Below are positions 44,800 through 54,253 of a stretch of 64,000 nucleotides of DNA, one piece after another. The notes beneath the pieces are model-generated. The model worked only from the letters and a program-made list of their open reading frames with translations, had not been told where the DNA came from and did no database searches. The stretch comes from Massilia putida (lineage in GTDB: Bacteria; Pseudomonadota; Gammaproteobacteria; Burkholderiales; Burkholderiaceae_D), in the NCBI RefSeq assembly GCF_001941825.1, contig NZ_CP019038.1, forward strand, positions 186,001 to 250,000, read 5' to 3'. The position numbers and the translations under genes were made by a program. Positions within the stretch are counted from its first letter, which is position 1. Each line of letters starts with the position of its first letter.

Positions 44800-45231
44800 A
44801 TGACCATAGTCTGGAGTGATGCGCTCGACACCGTCGACTGGACCGAACTCTCCGACCTGTACCGCAAGGCGCCGCTGGGCGACAAGTCGCCGGAGCGCCT
44901 CAGGACGGTGTTCTCGAACAGCATGTTCCGCCGCTTCGCCTATGAAGACGGCGTCCTCGTCGCGGCGGGGCGCGCGCTGGCCGACGGCCTCGATTGTTCC
45001 TACATCTGCGACGTCGCGATCCTGCCCAGCCACCAGGGGCGGGGACTGGGCAACGACCTGATCGCGCAACTGGTCGAGCTGTCGCGCGGGCACGCGAAGA
45101 TCATCCTGTACGCGGTGCCGGGCAAGGAGGGCTTTTATGCGCGCCACGGCTTCCGGCGCATGACCACGGCGATGGCCGTGTTCCAGGATCCGGAAGCGGC
45201 ATTGGCGCGGGGTTATCTGGCGGAGGATTGA
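44800..45231 (+). CDS. GNAT family N-acetyltransferase
   Basis: A 143-residue GCN5-related acetyltransferase with the acetyl-CoA pyrophosphate loop in VAILPSHQGRGLGNDL at about residues 72-87 and the C-terminal strand KEGFYARHGFRRM. The acceptor substrate cannot be told. The ATG at 44800 follows GTGAGG; an in-frame start at 44770 is weaker. It ends 2 nt before the convergent cyanase gene stop. Confidence 0.85.
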   Translation: MTIVWSDALDTVDWTELSDLYRKAPLGDKSPERLRTVFSNSMFRRFAYEDGVLVAAGRALADGLDCSYICDVAILPSHQGRGLGNDLIAQLVELSRGHAKIILYAVPGKEGFYARHGFRRMTTAMAVFQDPEAALARGYLAED

Positions 45232-45233
45232 CC

Positions 45234-45677
45234 TCAATACTGCTTGTAAGGCAGGAATTTGCCCGACAGCACAACATTGACCCGGTCGCCCTTCGGGTCG
45301 GGCTCGCGCACGATGTCCATGCTGAAGTCGATGGCGCTCATGATGCCGTCGCCGAACTCTTCGTGGATCAGCTCCTTGATCGTCGTGCCGTAGACGTTGA
45401 CGATTTCGTACCAGCGGTAGATCAACGGATCGGTCGGGACCGCCGTCGGCAGCGAGCCCTTGTAGGGGACCACCTGCAGCCACTTGCACTCTTCGTCGGT
45501 GAGGCCGAAGATCTCGCCGAGGATGCCGGCCTGCTCGGCCGAGGCGGTCATCTGTCCGAGGCACAGTGCCGTCGTCCATGCCTTGGATTGGCCGATCCTG
45601 CCGGCCACGTCTTCCCACTTGATGCCCCTGGATACCTTGGCGCTGACGATTTTCTCGGTGACTTCCATGCGGTTCAT
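45234..45677 (-). CDS. cynS: Cyanate hydratase (cyanase)
   Basis: Decomposes cyanate with bicarbonate to ammonia and carbon dioxide. The three catalytic residues are in place: Arg88 and Glu91 in LIYRWYEIVN and Ser114 in GIMSAIDFS, with the family signature YGTTIKELIHEEFGDGI between them. 147 residues, normal. The usual partners cynT (carbonic anhydrase), cynX and cynR are not adjacent; upstream lies mnmH on the same strand, 172 nt away. Start at the first ATG (MNRMEV); the second Met three codons later is possible. Confidence 0.95.
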   Translation of the reverse strand: MNRMEVTEKIVSAKVSRGIKWEDVAGRIGQSKAWTTALCLGQMTASAEQAGILGEIFGLTDEECKWLQVVPYKGSLPTAVPTDPLIYRWYEIVNVYGTTIKELIHEEFGDGIMSAIDFSMDIVREPDPKGDRVNVVLSGKFLPYKQY

Positions 45678-45849
45678 AGCGTACCTATCACGTGTGCGGG
45701 TTAAGGAAAGGAAGAGTCAATGTAACCGCACGCGCGCTGGCGGACGCGATGCACGTCAGCGGTGCGCGCGGCGCCAACAAGGTGCGCCCCGTGAGGTATG
45801 TCGACATTGCCTCTATCCACCCGTTGCCGCAGCAAAAGGCGTGCCTGTC

Positions 45850-46902
45850 CTACGCGTGGAGATGCCGCGCCGCCGCGATGAAATCGTCCTTCGAGATCCC
45901 GGGCAGCGTGAGCACTTCCGCCTGCGGATACTGTGCGAAATTGCGGTCGATCGAGCGCAGGTACGCCGGGTCGTAATGCTCGACGAGCAGCTGGTCCACG
46001 AGTTCCGGCATGCGTCCCGTATTCGCGAGCTCGTGCCACGCATCGATGCGCGCGCGCCCGTGCAGCTGCGCGAGGTGGTCCAGCTGCGCGTTCAGCGTGG
46101 CCGGGTCGGCGCAGAAGTGGTGGTAGTCTTCCATCAGCAGCTGCACGCGCAGCGGACGGTCCAGCTGCAACGACACGCACCGGGCCGCGCGCATGCGTTC
46201 CATGACGGCCTCCGGCACGCGCAGATTGCCCACCTTCTTGCTTTCCGATTCGACGAACACGGGTCTGGAAGGGTCGAAGCGGCGCAGTTTGTCCCACACG
46301 CGCGTCTCGAACATCTTCTGGCTCGGTTGCGGCTCGCCCGGCAGGTGGCCGAGGACGGAGCCGCGGTGCGCGGCCAGGCGTTCCAGGTCGAGCACCTGCG
46401 CGCCGATGGATTCGAGCGTCTCCAGCAGACGGCTCTTGCCGCTGCCGGTGGTGCCGCAGATGACGCGGAAATCGAGCAGCGGCGGGTTGTCCAGCGCCGC
46501 GGCGACGTAGGCGCGGTAGGCCTTGTAGCCGCCGTCGAGCTGCACGACGGGCCAGCCGATCTTGGCGAAGATCAGCGCCATCGAGCCGCTGCGGTTGCCG
46601 CCGCGCCAGCAGTACACGAGCGGCTTCCAATCCTTCGGTTTGTCGGCGAACTGCGTCTCGATGTAGCGCGCGATGTTCTGCGCGACGAGCGGGGCGCCGA
46701 TCTTCTTGGCTTCGAACGCGCCCACCTGCTTGTAGGTGGTGCCGACGAGGACGCGCTGCGCGTCGTCCAGGGTCGGGCAGTTGATGGCGCCGGGAATGCG
46801 GTCGAGCGCGAACTCGGACTCGCTGCGCGCGTCGATGATGGTGTCGAACTGGTCGAGCATGGGCAGGACGTCGTCGACGCCGAGGACAGCGGGGTATTTC
46901 AT
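45850..46902 (-). CDS. mnmH: tRNA 2-selenouridine synthase
   Basis: MnmH (SelU, YbbB) replaces sulfur by selenium in 2-thiouridine at tRNA wobble position 34, through a geranylated intermediate. The rhodanese domain has its Cys at about residue 98 in VYCWRGGNRSGSM, and a P-loop GTTGSGKSRLLE lies at about 150-161. 350 residues. Its ATG overlaps the last base of the esterase stop (TAATG), so the two genes are coupled. Selenophosphate synthase (selD) is not in the window. Confidence 0.93.
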   Translation of the reverse strand: MKYPAVLGVDDVLPMLDQFDTIIDARSESEFALDRIPGAINCPTLDDAQRVLVGTTYKQVGAFEAKKIGAPLVAQNIARYIETQFADKPKDWKPLVYCWRGGNRSGSMALIFAKIGWPVVQLDGGYKAYRAYVAAALDNPPLLDFRVICGTTGSGKSRLLETLESIGAQVLDLERLAAHRGSVLGHLPGEPQPSQKMFETRVWDKLRRFDPSRPVFVESESKKVGNLRVPEAVMERMRAARCVSLQLDRPLRVQLLMEDYHHFCADPATLNAQLDHLAQLHGRARIDAWHELANTGRMPELVDQLLVEHYDPAYLRSIDRNFAQYPQAEVLTLPGISKDDFIAAARHLHA

Positions 46903-47534
46903 TATCGTTTCACGAGGGGCGCGAATTGCGGCCAGATGTTGTTGAGGATGGTCGGGTGCGCCGTCGCCAGCGGATGCAGGCGGTCGGCCTGGAAGTTCGC
47001 CGGGTCTTGCGCGACGCCGTCCAGCATGAACGGCACCAGCGGGACTTTATACGCGCCGGCGAGGTCCTTGTACATCCCGGCGAAGCGCTCCGTGTAGGCG
47101 CGGCCGTAGTTGGGCGGCATGCGCATGCCGACGAGCAGGACCTTCGCCTTGTTCTGCTGCGACAGCTGGATCATCGTGCGCAGATTGTCTTCGGCGGCCG
47201 TCACCGGCAGGCCGCGCAAGCCGTCGTTGGCGCCCAGTTCCAGTACGACGACGTCCGGCTTGTGCTGCCGGAGCAGCGCGGGCAGGCGGGTGCGGCCGCC
47301 GCTGGTCGTCTCGCCGCTGATGCTGGCGTTGACGATGTGCGCGTCGATTTTCTCGAGCTTCATGCGCTGCTCGAGCAACGCGACCCAGCCCGTGCCGCGC
47401 GCGAGGCCGTATTCGGCCGACAGGCTGTCGCCCACCACGAGCACGGTTTTTGGGGCAGAATAGGCGCTCCCCGACGCGGCAACCGCGATGACCGCGACGG
47501 CACCGATCGTCCATTTCCTGAGTAGAGCAAGCAT
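46902..47534 (-). CDS. tesA: TesA-type SGNH esterase/lysophospholipase
   Basis: Periplasmic multifunctional esterase, thioesterase and lysophospholipase I family. A signal peptide (TIGAVAVIAVAASGSAYS) is followed by block I VVGDSLSAEYG with the nucleophile Ser, block III LELGANDGLRG, and block V DRLHPLATAHP with the catalytic Asp and His. 210 residues, as E. coli TesA. The ATG at 47534 overlaps the start codon of the divergent ABC ATPase in one CATG, so no intergenic promoter space exists; the frame open further upstream is antisense to that ATPase. Confidence 0.92.
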   Translation of the reverse strand: MLALLRKWTIGAVAVIAVAASGSAYSAPKTVLVVGDSLSAEYGLARGTGWVALLEQRMKLEKIDAHIVNASISGETTSGGRTRLPALLRQHKPDVVVLELGANDGLRGLPVTAAEDNLRTMIQLSQQNKAKVLLVGMRMPPNYGRAYTERFAGMYKDLAGAYKVPLVPFMLDGVAQDPANFQADRLHPLATAHPTILNNIWPQFAPLVKR

Positions 47535-48252
47535 GCGTGATATTCCCGAGGCGTCAAATGGCAGTGCAGGACAGGCCGGAGCCGGCCGACCCGCGATCGA
47601 AGTCCGGGGGCTTTCCAAGCGCGTGGCGGACGCCAGCGGCGAACTCACCATCCTGCACGACGTGGATTTTACCGTGCAACCGGCCGAGACGCTTGCCCTC
47701 GTCGGCGCCTCCGGTTCCGGCAAGTCCACGTTGCTCGGCCTGCTGGCGGGTCTCGACACGCCGTCCTCGGGCCAGGTCGTGCTCGACGGGACCGACATCT
47801 TCGCCCTCGACGAGGATGGCCGCGCCGCGTTCCGCAAGGCCAGGCTCGGCTTCGTGTTCCAGTCCTTCCAGCTGCTCGCGCACCTGAACGCGCTGGAAAA
47901 CGTGATGCTGCCGCTGGAGTTGCGGGGCGAGGTCGACGCGCGCGCGAAGGCCGAGGCGATGCTCGGCCGCGTGGGGCTGTCGAGCCGTCTGCGTCACTAT
48001 CCCAAGTATCTGTCCGGCGGCGAGCAGCAGCGCGTGGCGCTCGCGCGCGCCTTTGTCACGGAGCCGCCGCTGCTGTTCGCGGACGAGCCCACGGGCAGCC
48101 TCGACGCCGCCACCGGCGAAGCCGTCATCCGCCTGATGTTCGACCTGAACCGCGAACGGGGTTCCACGCTGGTGCTCGTCACCCACGATCCCGCCATGGC
48201 CGCACGCTGCGGCCGCACGCTCACGATCGCCGCCGGCCGGCTGGCCGCCTGA
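47533..48252 (+). CDS. ABC transporter ATP-binding protein, YbbA/LolD type
   Basis: ATPase of the macrolide-exporter/LolD-like class. Walker A GASGSGKSTLLG at about residues 60-71, Q-loop VFQSFQLL, ABC signature LSGGEQQRVALARAF, Walker B LLFADEPTGSLD, and the H-loop VTHD. In E. coli the same gene sits divergent from tesA and is followed by its FtsX-like permease ybbP. Here the next gene is on the opposite strand 6 nt on, so the permease is missing from the locus. 239 residues from the ATG at 47533. Confidence 0.88.
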   Translation: MRDIPEASNGSAGQAGAGRPAIEVRGLSKRVADASGELTILHDVDFTVQPAETLALVGASGSGKSTLLGLLAGLDTPSSGQVVLDGTDIFALDEDGRAAFRKARLGFVFQSFQLLAHLNALENVMLPLELRGEVDARAKAEAMLGRVGLSSRLRHYPKYLSGGEQQRVALARAFVTEPPLLFADEPTGSLDAATGEAVIRLMFDLNRERGSTLVLVTHDPAMAARCGRTLTIAAGRLAA

Positions 48253-48258
48253 TCGCCT

Positions 48259-49755
48259 TCACGCCCGGTCCGCGTCCAGCACGAGCGCATTGAGCTCGGC
48301 GCGGATGGCGCGCGGCAGCTCGCCCGCCGTGAGGCCGATCGGACCGACGCCGCTCGCCACGAGGCGGTCCGCCGCCGCGCCGTGCAGCCACACGCCCGCC
48401 AGCGCCGCTTCCCAGGCGGGCCAGCCCTGGCCCAGCAAGGTGCCGATCAGGCCCGCGAGCACGTCGCCCGTGCCGCCCGTGGCGAGGCCGGGATTGCCGG
48501 TCGTGTTGATCGCCACTTCGCCGTCCGGTCGCGCGATGACGCTGCCGGCGCCTTTGAGCACGACGACGGCGTCCAGGCGCTGCGCCAGTTCGCGCGCGTT
48601 CTCCAGGCGGTCGGCCTGCACGATGGCGGCCGTCACGCCCAGCAGGCGGGCGGCTTCCAACGGATGCGGCGTGAGCACGGTCGCGCCGCCGCGCGCGGCC
48701 AGGCGCGCCGCCAGGTCCGGGCTGGCCGCACACAGGTTCAGCGCGTCGGCGTCGACGAGCAGCGGCCCGGTGCCGTCGATGACCTTGGAGAGAAGATGCA
48801 CGGCAGCCGCCGAGTCGCCCAGGCCGGGGCCGGCGACGACCGTGCGGCCGTCGAACGCGAAGCCGGCGCCGTCGCGGAACATGATCTCCGGCTGCATCGG
48901 ATCGAGGCCCGGCCCCGGGTCGACCGCGGCCACGAACACGCGGCCCGCGCCCGCGTACAGCGCGGCGCGCGCGGCCAGGACGCCGGCGCCGGTCATGCCG
49001 CGCGCGCCGCCCAGTACGGCGACGTCGCCGTACGTGCCTTTGTGGGAATTGCGCCGGCGCGGCGCCAGCAGGCCGGCAAACAGCGCCGGCGCGTTCAGCC
49101 GCGCGTGCGCGTCCGCCGTGTGCAGGCCGGCCGCATCGAGGCGGTTCACGTGCACGCGGCCCGCGTGGTCGCAGCCGTCGCCCGTGTGCAGGCCCGGTTT
49201 GTCGCCGAGGAAGGTGATCGTGTGCGTGGCGCGCACGGCCACGCCGTCCGGACCGATGATGGCGCCCGTGTCCGCATCGAGGCCGCTCGGCACGTCCAGC
49301 GCGAGCACGGGACACGCCAGCGCCAGCGTGCGTTCGACGAGTTCGCGCGCGCGTCCCGCGAGCGGGCGCGCGAGGCCGATGCCGAACAGGCCGTCGACGA
49401 CGAGGCAGCAGCCGGGTTCCCCGCCGATGTCGTCGATGAAACGGGCGCGGCTGGCCCGGGCGCGTTCGAGGGCGCGCTGCGTCTCCGGCGACGGCGCGGC
49501 GCCCGCGAGGTGCACGACGTCGACGTTGGCGCCGAGGCCCGCCAGGTTCGCCGCGACCTCCAGTGCGTCGCCGCCGTTGTTGCCGGGGCCGGCCAGCACG
49601 AGGATGCGCCCCGCCGGCACGCCGCCCAGCAGGTCGAGCGCATACGTGGAGGCGGCCTCGCCCGCACGGTGCATGAGCGTGCCGGGCGGCAGCTGCGCCT
49701 GCGCGGCCTGTTCGATGGCGCGGATTTGCGCGACGCTGTAGAGCGGGTTGTCCAT
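48259..49755 (-). CDS. nnr: Bifunctional NAD(P)H-hydrate epimerase / ADP-dependent dehydratase
   Basis: Repairs damaged NAD(P)HX. The N-terminal YjeF domain epimerises it ([13 protein letters not shown] and [11 protein letters not shown]), and the C-terminal ribokinase-like domain dehydrates it with ADP ([35 protein letters not shown], and [17 protein letters not shown]). 498 residues, both domains complete. The ATG at 49755 gives the family N-terminus; a longer open frame upstream overlaps the divergent 5-oxoprolinase promoter region. Convergent with the ABC ATPase. Confidence 0.93.
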   Translation of the reverse strand: MDNPLYSVAQIRAIEQAAQAQLPPGTLMHRAGEAASTYALDLLGGVPAGRILVLAGPGNNGGDALEVAANLAGLGANVDVVHLAGAAPSPETQRALERARASRARFIDDIGGEPGCCLVVDGLFGIGLARPLAGRARELVERTLALACPVLALDVPSGLDADTGAIIGPDGVAVRATHTITFLGDKPGLHTGDGCDHAGRVHVNRLDAAGLHTADAHARLNAPALFAGLLAPRRRNSHKGTYGDVAVLGGARGMTGAGVLAARAALYAGAGRVFVAAVDPGPGLDPMQPEIMFRDGAGFAFDGRTVVAGPGLGDSAAAVHLLSKVIDGTGPLLVDADALNLCAASPDLAARLAARGGATVLTPHPLEAARLLGVTAAIVQADRLENARELAQRLDAVVVLKGAGSVIARPDGEVAINTTGNPGLATGGTGDVLAGLIGTLLGQGWPAWEAALAGVWLHGAAADRLVASGVGPIGLTAGELPRAIRAELNALVLDADRA

Positions 49756-49855
49756 ACGAGTCCAAAAGGTGGCGGTGACGAAAGCCGGCATTGTGCCAAA
49801 ATCGCGGCGGCGCGCGACTACAATAGCCGCTGGCTTGACTATACGAGGAAAAACG

Positions 49856-52800
49856 ATGGACTGGCAGTTCTGGATCGACCGCGGCGGTACCTTCACGGAC
49901 ATCGTGGCGCGCCGGCCCGACGGCAGCCTGGCGACGCACAAGCTGCTGTCGGAAAACCCGGAGCAATACCGCGACGCGGCCGTCGCCGGCATCCGCCACC
50001 TGCTCGGCGCGGCGATCCCGGCGGGGAAGATCGAGGCGGTCAAGATGGGCACGACGGTCGCCACGAATGCGCTGCTGGAGCGCAAGGGCGAACCGACCGT
50101 GCTCGCGATCACCAAGGGCTTCCGCGACGCCCTGCGCATCGCCTACCAGAACCGTCCGCGCCTGTTCGACCGCCACATCGTGCTGCCCGAGCTGTTGTAC
50201 GGCCGCGTCGTCGAGGTCGAGGAACGCATGGGCGCGCACGGCGATGTCGTGACAACGCTCGACGAGGCCGCGGCCCGGCGCGACCTGCAAGCCGCCTACG
50301 ACGACGGCATCCGCGCGCTGGCCATCGTGTTCATGCACGGCTACCGTTACCACGCGCACGAGGATGCGGTGGCGCGGATCGCCCGCGACATCGGCTTCAC
50401 GCAGATCTCCGTCTCGCACGCAGTCAGTCCGCTGATGAAGCTCGTCGCGCGGGGCGACACGACGGTGGTCGACGCGTATCTGTCGCCGATCCTGCGCCGC
50501 TACGTCGACCAGGTGGCGGGCGAGCTGCCGGGCGTGAACCTGCAATTCATGCAGTCCAGCGGCGGTCTGACGGATGCGCGCGCGTTCCAGGGCAAGGACA
50601 GCATCCTGTCCGGCCCCGCCGGCGGCATCGTCGGCATGGTGCGCGCGAGCCGCCTCGCCGGGTTCGAGCGGATCATCGGCTTCGACATGGGCGGCACGTC
50701 GACGGACGTGTCGCACTTCGCCGGCGACTTCGAGCGCGTGTTCGAGACGCAGGTCGCGGGCGTGCGCATGCGCTCGCCCATGATGAGCATCCACACCGTC
50801 GCGGCGGGCGGCGGCTCGGTCCTGCACTTCGACGGCAGCCGCTACCGCGTGGGGCCCGACAGCGCCGGCGCGAACCCGGGCCCGGCCAGCTACCGGCGCG
50901 GCGGGCCGCTGGCCGTCACGGACTGCAACGTCATGCTCGGCAAGATCCAGCCCCGGCATTTTCCGCATCTGTTCGGTCCCGACGCGGACCAGCCGCTCGA
51001 TCCCGATGCCGTCCGCGCGGGCTTCGACGCGCTGGCCGACGACGTCGAGCGCGCGACCGGGACGCGGCCCGCGCCCGAAGCCGTCGCCGAAGGTTTCATC
51101 CGTATCGCCGTGGGCAATATGGCCAACGCGATCAAGCAGATCTCCGTACAGCGCGGCCACGACGTGACGGATTACACGCTCACGAGTTTCGGCGGCGCGG
51201 GCGGCCAGCACGCCTGTCTCGTCGCGGACGCGCTGGGCATGAAGACGGTGTTCATCCACTCGCTGGCGGGCGTGCTGTCCGCGTACGGCATGGGTCTCGC
51301 GGACCAGAGCGCGATGAGCGAACGGGCCGTCGAGCGCCGGCTGGACGACGTCGAGGCGGACGTGCTGGCCGCCGGACTCGATGCGCTGGCCGAGGCGGCG
51401 CGCGCGGACCTGCTCGCGCAGGGCGTGGCCGCCGACCGTATCGACGTCCTGCGGCGCGTGCATCTGCGCTACGAAGGCACGGATTCCGCCATCGTCGTGA
51501 TGGACGGCGACCGCGCGCAGCTGCAGGCGCAATTCGAACAGGCGTACCGCCGGCGTTTTTCCTTCCTCATGCCGGGCAAGGCGCTCGTGGTGGAGGCCGT
51601 GTCGGTGGAAGCGCTGGGCCGCTCCGATGCGCCGCCCGAGCAGCCCGTCGACGCCAGCCCGCGCGGCGGCGGCCGCGACGGTGTCCCGTCGCCGTGCGAG
51701 ACGGTGTCGACGTATTTTGATGGCGCCTGGCGCGACACGAGCGTGTTCCGCCGCCAGGACATCGCGCCGGGCGACACGATCAACGGCCCGGCCATTATCG
51801 CGGAAGCGAATGCGACGACCGTCGTCGAACCGGGCTGGCGCGCCGAGGTCACGGCGTACAACCACCTCGTGCTGCGCCGTGTGGAAGCACTGCCGCAGCG
51901 CCATGCGATCGGCACGACGGTCGACCCGGTGATGCTGGAGATCTTCAACAACCTGTTCATGTCCATCGCCGAGCAGATGGGCCTGCGCCTGCAGAACACG
52001 GCGTACTCCGTCAACATCAAGGAGCGCCTGGACTTCAGCTGCGCGATCTTCGATGCGGACGGCAACCTCGTCGCCAATGCGCCGCACATGCCGGTGCACC
52101 TTGGGTCGATGGGCGAGAGCATCAAGGCCGTGATGCGCAAGAACGCCGGCACGATGAAGGCGGGCGACGTCTACGTGCTGAACGACCCGTACAACGGCGG
52201 CACGCACCTGCCCGACGTGACGGTGATCTCGCCCGTGTTCGACGAGGCGGGTTCGGACATCCTGTTCTATGTGGGGTCGCGCGGCCACCACGCGGACATC
52301 GGCGGCACGACGCCGGGCTCGATGCCGCCGGACTCCGTGCACATCGAGGAAGAGGGTGTCCTGATCGACAACTTCAAACTGGTCGACGGCGCGGACGGCG
52401 TGCTGCGCGACGCGGAGGCACGCGCGTTGCTCGCCGCCGCACGCTGGCCGGCGCGCAACCCGGACCAGAACATGGCCGACCTGCGGGCCCAGGTCGCGGC
52501 GAACCAGAAGGGCGTCGACGAGCTGCGCAAGATGGTCGCGCACTTCGGGCTCGACGTCGTGCGGGCGTATATGGGACACGTGCAGGACAATGCCGAGGAA
52601 GCCGTGCGGCGCGTCATCACTGCCTTGCAGGACGGCCACTTCGTCAACGAACTCGATAACGGCGCGCGCATCGAAGTGGCGATCCGCGTCGACCGCGCAG
52701 CGCGCAGCGCGGAGATCGATTTTACGGGGACCTCAGGCCAGCTCCCGAACAACTTCAACGCGCCGTCCGCCGTGTGCATGGCGGCCGTGCTGTACGTGTT

Positions 52801-53455
52801 CCGCACGCTCGTCGACGACGAGATCCCGCTGAACGCGGGCTGTTTGAAACCGCTGAAGGTGATCATCCCGCCGGGCTCCATGCTCAATCCGCATTATCCG
52901 GCGTCGGTCGTGTCCGGGAATGTGGAGACGTCGACGAGCATCACGAACGCGCTGTACGGCGCGCTGGGTGTGATGGCGGCGGCGCAGGGCACCATGAACA
53001 ACTTCACGTTCGGGAATGCGCGCTACCAGTATTACGAGACCATCTCCGGCGGTTCCGGCGCGGGGCCGGGCTTCGACGGCACGGACGTCGTGCAGACCAA
53101 CATGACGAACTCGCGTCTGACCGATCCGGAGATCCTTGAATTCCGCTTCCCCGTGCGGCTGGAAAGTTATGCGATCCGCGCGGGTTCGGGCGGGGCCGGG
53201 CGCTGGCACGGCGGAAACGGCGGCGTGCGGCGTATCCGCTTCCTGGAGCCGATGACGGCGGCGATCCTGTCGAACAACCGCGTGCACGCGCCGTTCGGCA
53301 TGGCGGGCGGCGCGCCCGGGGCGCGCGGTCGCAATCTCGTCGAGCGGGTCGACGGGCGCGTCGAGGAACTGGGGCATATCGGCAAGGTGGAGATGGGCGT
53401 CGGGGACGTGTTCGTGATCGAGACGCCGGGCGGGGGCGGGTATGGGGATGTGTAA
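49856..53455 (+). CDS. 5-oxoprolinase (ATP-hydrolysing), fused HyuA-HyuB form
   Basis: Opens 5-oxoproline to glutamate using ATP. The HyuA half begins [18 protein letters not shown] and holds an actin-fold nucleotide site ([14 protein letters not shown], about residues 277-290), and the HyuB half starts near residue 690 ([20 protein letters not shown]) and has [18 protein letters not shown]. At 1199 residues it matches the single-chain OplAH of eukaryotes and many proteobacteria; hydantoinase subunits are usually separate. The start follows CGAGGAAAAACG. The gene stands alone, divergent from nnr; the ATG at 49856 fits the family. Confidence 0.9.
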   Translation: MDWQFWIDRGGTFTDIVARRPDGSLATHKLLSENPEQYRDAAVAGIRHLLGAAIPAGKIEAVKMGTTVATNALLERKGEPTVLAITKGFRDALRIAYQNRPRLFDRHIVLPELLYGRVVEVEERMGAHGDVVTTLDEAAARRDLQAAYDDGIRALAIVFMHGYRYHAHEDAVARIARDIGFTQISVSHAVSPLMKLVARGDTTVVDAYLSPILRRYVDQVAGELPGVNLQFMQSSGGLTDARAFQGKDSILSGPAGGIVGMVRASRLAGFERIIGFDMGGTSTDVSHFAGDFERVFETQVAGVRMRSPMMSIHTVAAGGGSVLHFDGSRYRVGPDSAGANPGPASYRRGGPLAVTDCNVMLGKIQPRHFPHLFGPDADQPLDPDAVRAGFDALADDVERATGTRPAPEAVAEGFIRIAVGNMANAIKQISVQRGHDVTDYTLTSFGGAGGQHACLVADALGMKTVFIHSLAGVLSAYGMGLADQSAMSERAVERRLDDVEADVLAAGLDALAEAARADLLAQGVAADRIDVLRRVHLRYEGTDSAIVVMDGDRAQLQAQFEQAYRRRFSFLMPGKALVVEAVSVEALGRSDAPPEQPVDASPRGGGRDGVPSPCETVSTYFDGAWRDTSVFRRQDIAPGDTINGPAIIAEANATTVVEPGWRAEVTAYNHLVLRRVEALPQRHAIGTTVDPVMLEIFNNLFMSIAEQMGLRLQNTAYSVNIKERLDFSCAIFDADGNLVANAPHMPVHLGSMGESIKAVMRKNAGTMKAGDVYVLNDPYNGGTHLPDVTVISPVFDEAGSDILFYVGSRGHHADIGGTTPGSMPPDSVHIEEEGVLIDNFKLVDGADGVLRDAEARALLAAARWPARNPDQNMADLRAQVAANQKGVDELRKMVAHFGLDVVRAYMGHVQDNAEEAVRRVITALQDGHFVNELDNGARIEVAIRVDRAARSAEIDFTGTSGQLPNNFNAPSAVCMAAVLYVFRTLVDDEIPLNAGCLKPLKVIIPPGSMLNPHYPASVVSGNVETSTSITNALYGALGVMAAAQGTMNNFTFGNARYQYYETISGGSGAGPGFDGTDVVQTNMTNSRLTDPEILEFRFPVRLESYAIRAGSGGAGRWHGGNGGVRRIRFLEPMTAAILSNNRVHAPFGMAGGAPGARGRNLVERVDGRVEELGHIGKVEMGVGDVFVIETPGGGGYGDV

Positions 53456-53551
53456 AACGGGGTAAAGACGCGGGAGGCGGCGGCGTGCGCGGCGCCGGCC
53501 TGCCTATAATTTCCGGGAGCCCTTCTTTGTCACGCCACCCCGCGAGGTCGC

Positions 53552-54253
53552 ATGAAAGTCGAACACGTCCCCAGGATCGATGGCTTGTTCTGGCTTCTCC
53601 TGGTCCTCGCCAGCGTGTTTGGCGCGAACGCCGCCGATTTCTGTTCCGACGTCTTCGGTCTCGGCCATTCGGGCGCGCTGCCGTTGCTGCTGCTGTGCTT
53701 CGCTTGCGTATGCATCGGCGCGCGCGTTTGGCCGGGGCGCCATCCGGCCGGCTTCTGGGTGGCTGCCGCCCTGGTACGCGCGGCCGGCGCCGCTGCCGCG
53801 GACGTGCTGCACGATCTGCGCTGGAGCGTCCTGCTGGCGGCGCTGGCCTGCGCGACGCTGTTCGCGGGGAGCCGGCGGTCCAGCCGTCCCGGCGCCGCCG
53901 GCGGGTTGTGGTGGTGGACGCTGTTCGTCGCCGGCGGGGCCGGCAGTGCCCTGGGCGATGCCGTCGCGACCGGCCTGGGCCTCGGCTTCTGGCGCGCGAG
54001 CCTCGTGCTGGGCGCAAGCGCCGCGTCGTTTGTCCTGCTCGCACGTCGCCACGGGCCGGTCATGCCCGGCCTGTTCTGGCTGACGGTCCTCGCCATCGCC
54101 GCTGCGGCCGGCACTGTCGGCGACGCCATCGCGCAGCGTGTGCTCGGGCTCGAACTCAGCACCTTCGCGTTCGGCGTCGGCTTCGGCCTCGTGCTGACGG
54201 CGCTGCGCATCCTCGCGGACGGCGACCTGCCGTCGGGCCGGCCGCGCGCCTAG
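53552..54253 (+). CDS. COG4705-like membrane protein with fourfold internal repeat
   Basis: A 233-residue multi-pass membrane protein, about seven to eight helices. Four related units can be seen, each starting with an aromatic pair and a helix that ends in a small-residue/Asp motif: FWLLLVLASVFGANAADF, FWVAAALVRAAGAAAADV, WWWTLFVAGGAGSALGDA and FWLTVLAIAAAAGTVGDA. This is the pattern of the uncharacterised COG4705 family. The intramembrane Asp residues suggest ion or metal handling, but no function is established. The stop overlaps the convergent receiver-TPR gene stop (CTAG). Confidence 0.7.
   Translation: MKVEHVPRIDGLFWLLLVLASVFGANAADFCSDVFGLGHSGALPLLLLCFACVCIGARVWPGRHPAGFWVAAALVRAAGAAAADVLHDLRWSVLLAALACATLFAGSRRSSRPGAAGGLWWWTLFVAGGAGSALGDAVATGLGLGFWRASLVLGASAASFVLLARRHGPVMPGLFWLTVLAIAAAAGTVGDAIAQRVLGLELSTFAFGVGFGLVLTALRILADGDLPSGRPRA

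Noticed and set aside
48221..52639. A 1472-codon open frame on the minus strand across nnr and the 5-oxoprolinase gene
   Set aside because: The plus strand of 49856-53455 encodes 5-oxoprolinase with all motifs, and the minus-strand nnr uses a different frame. The long frame has no recognisable domain.
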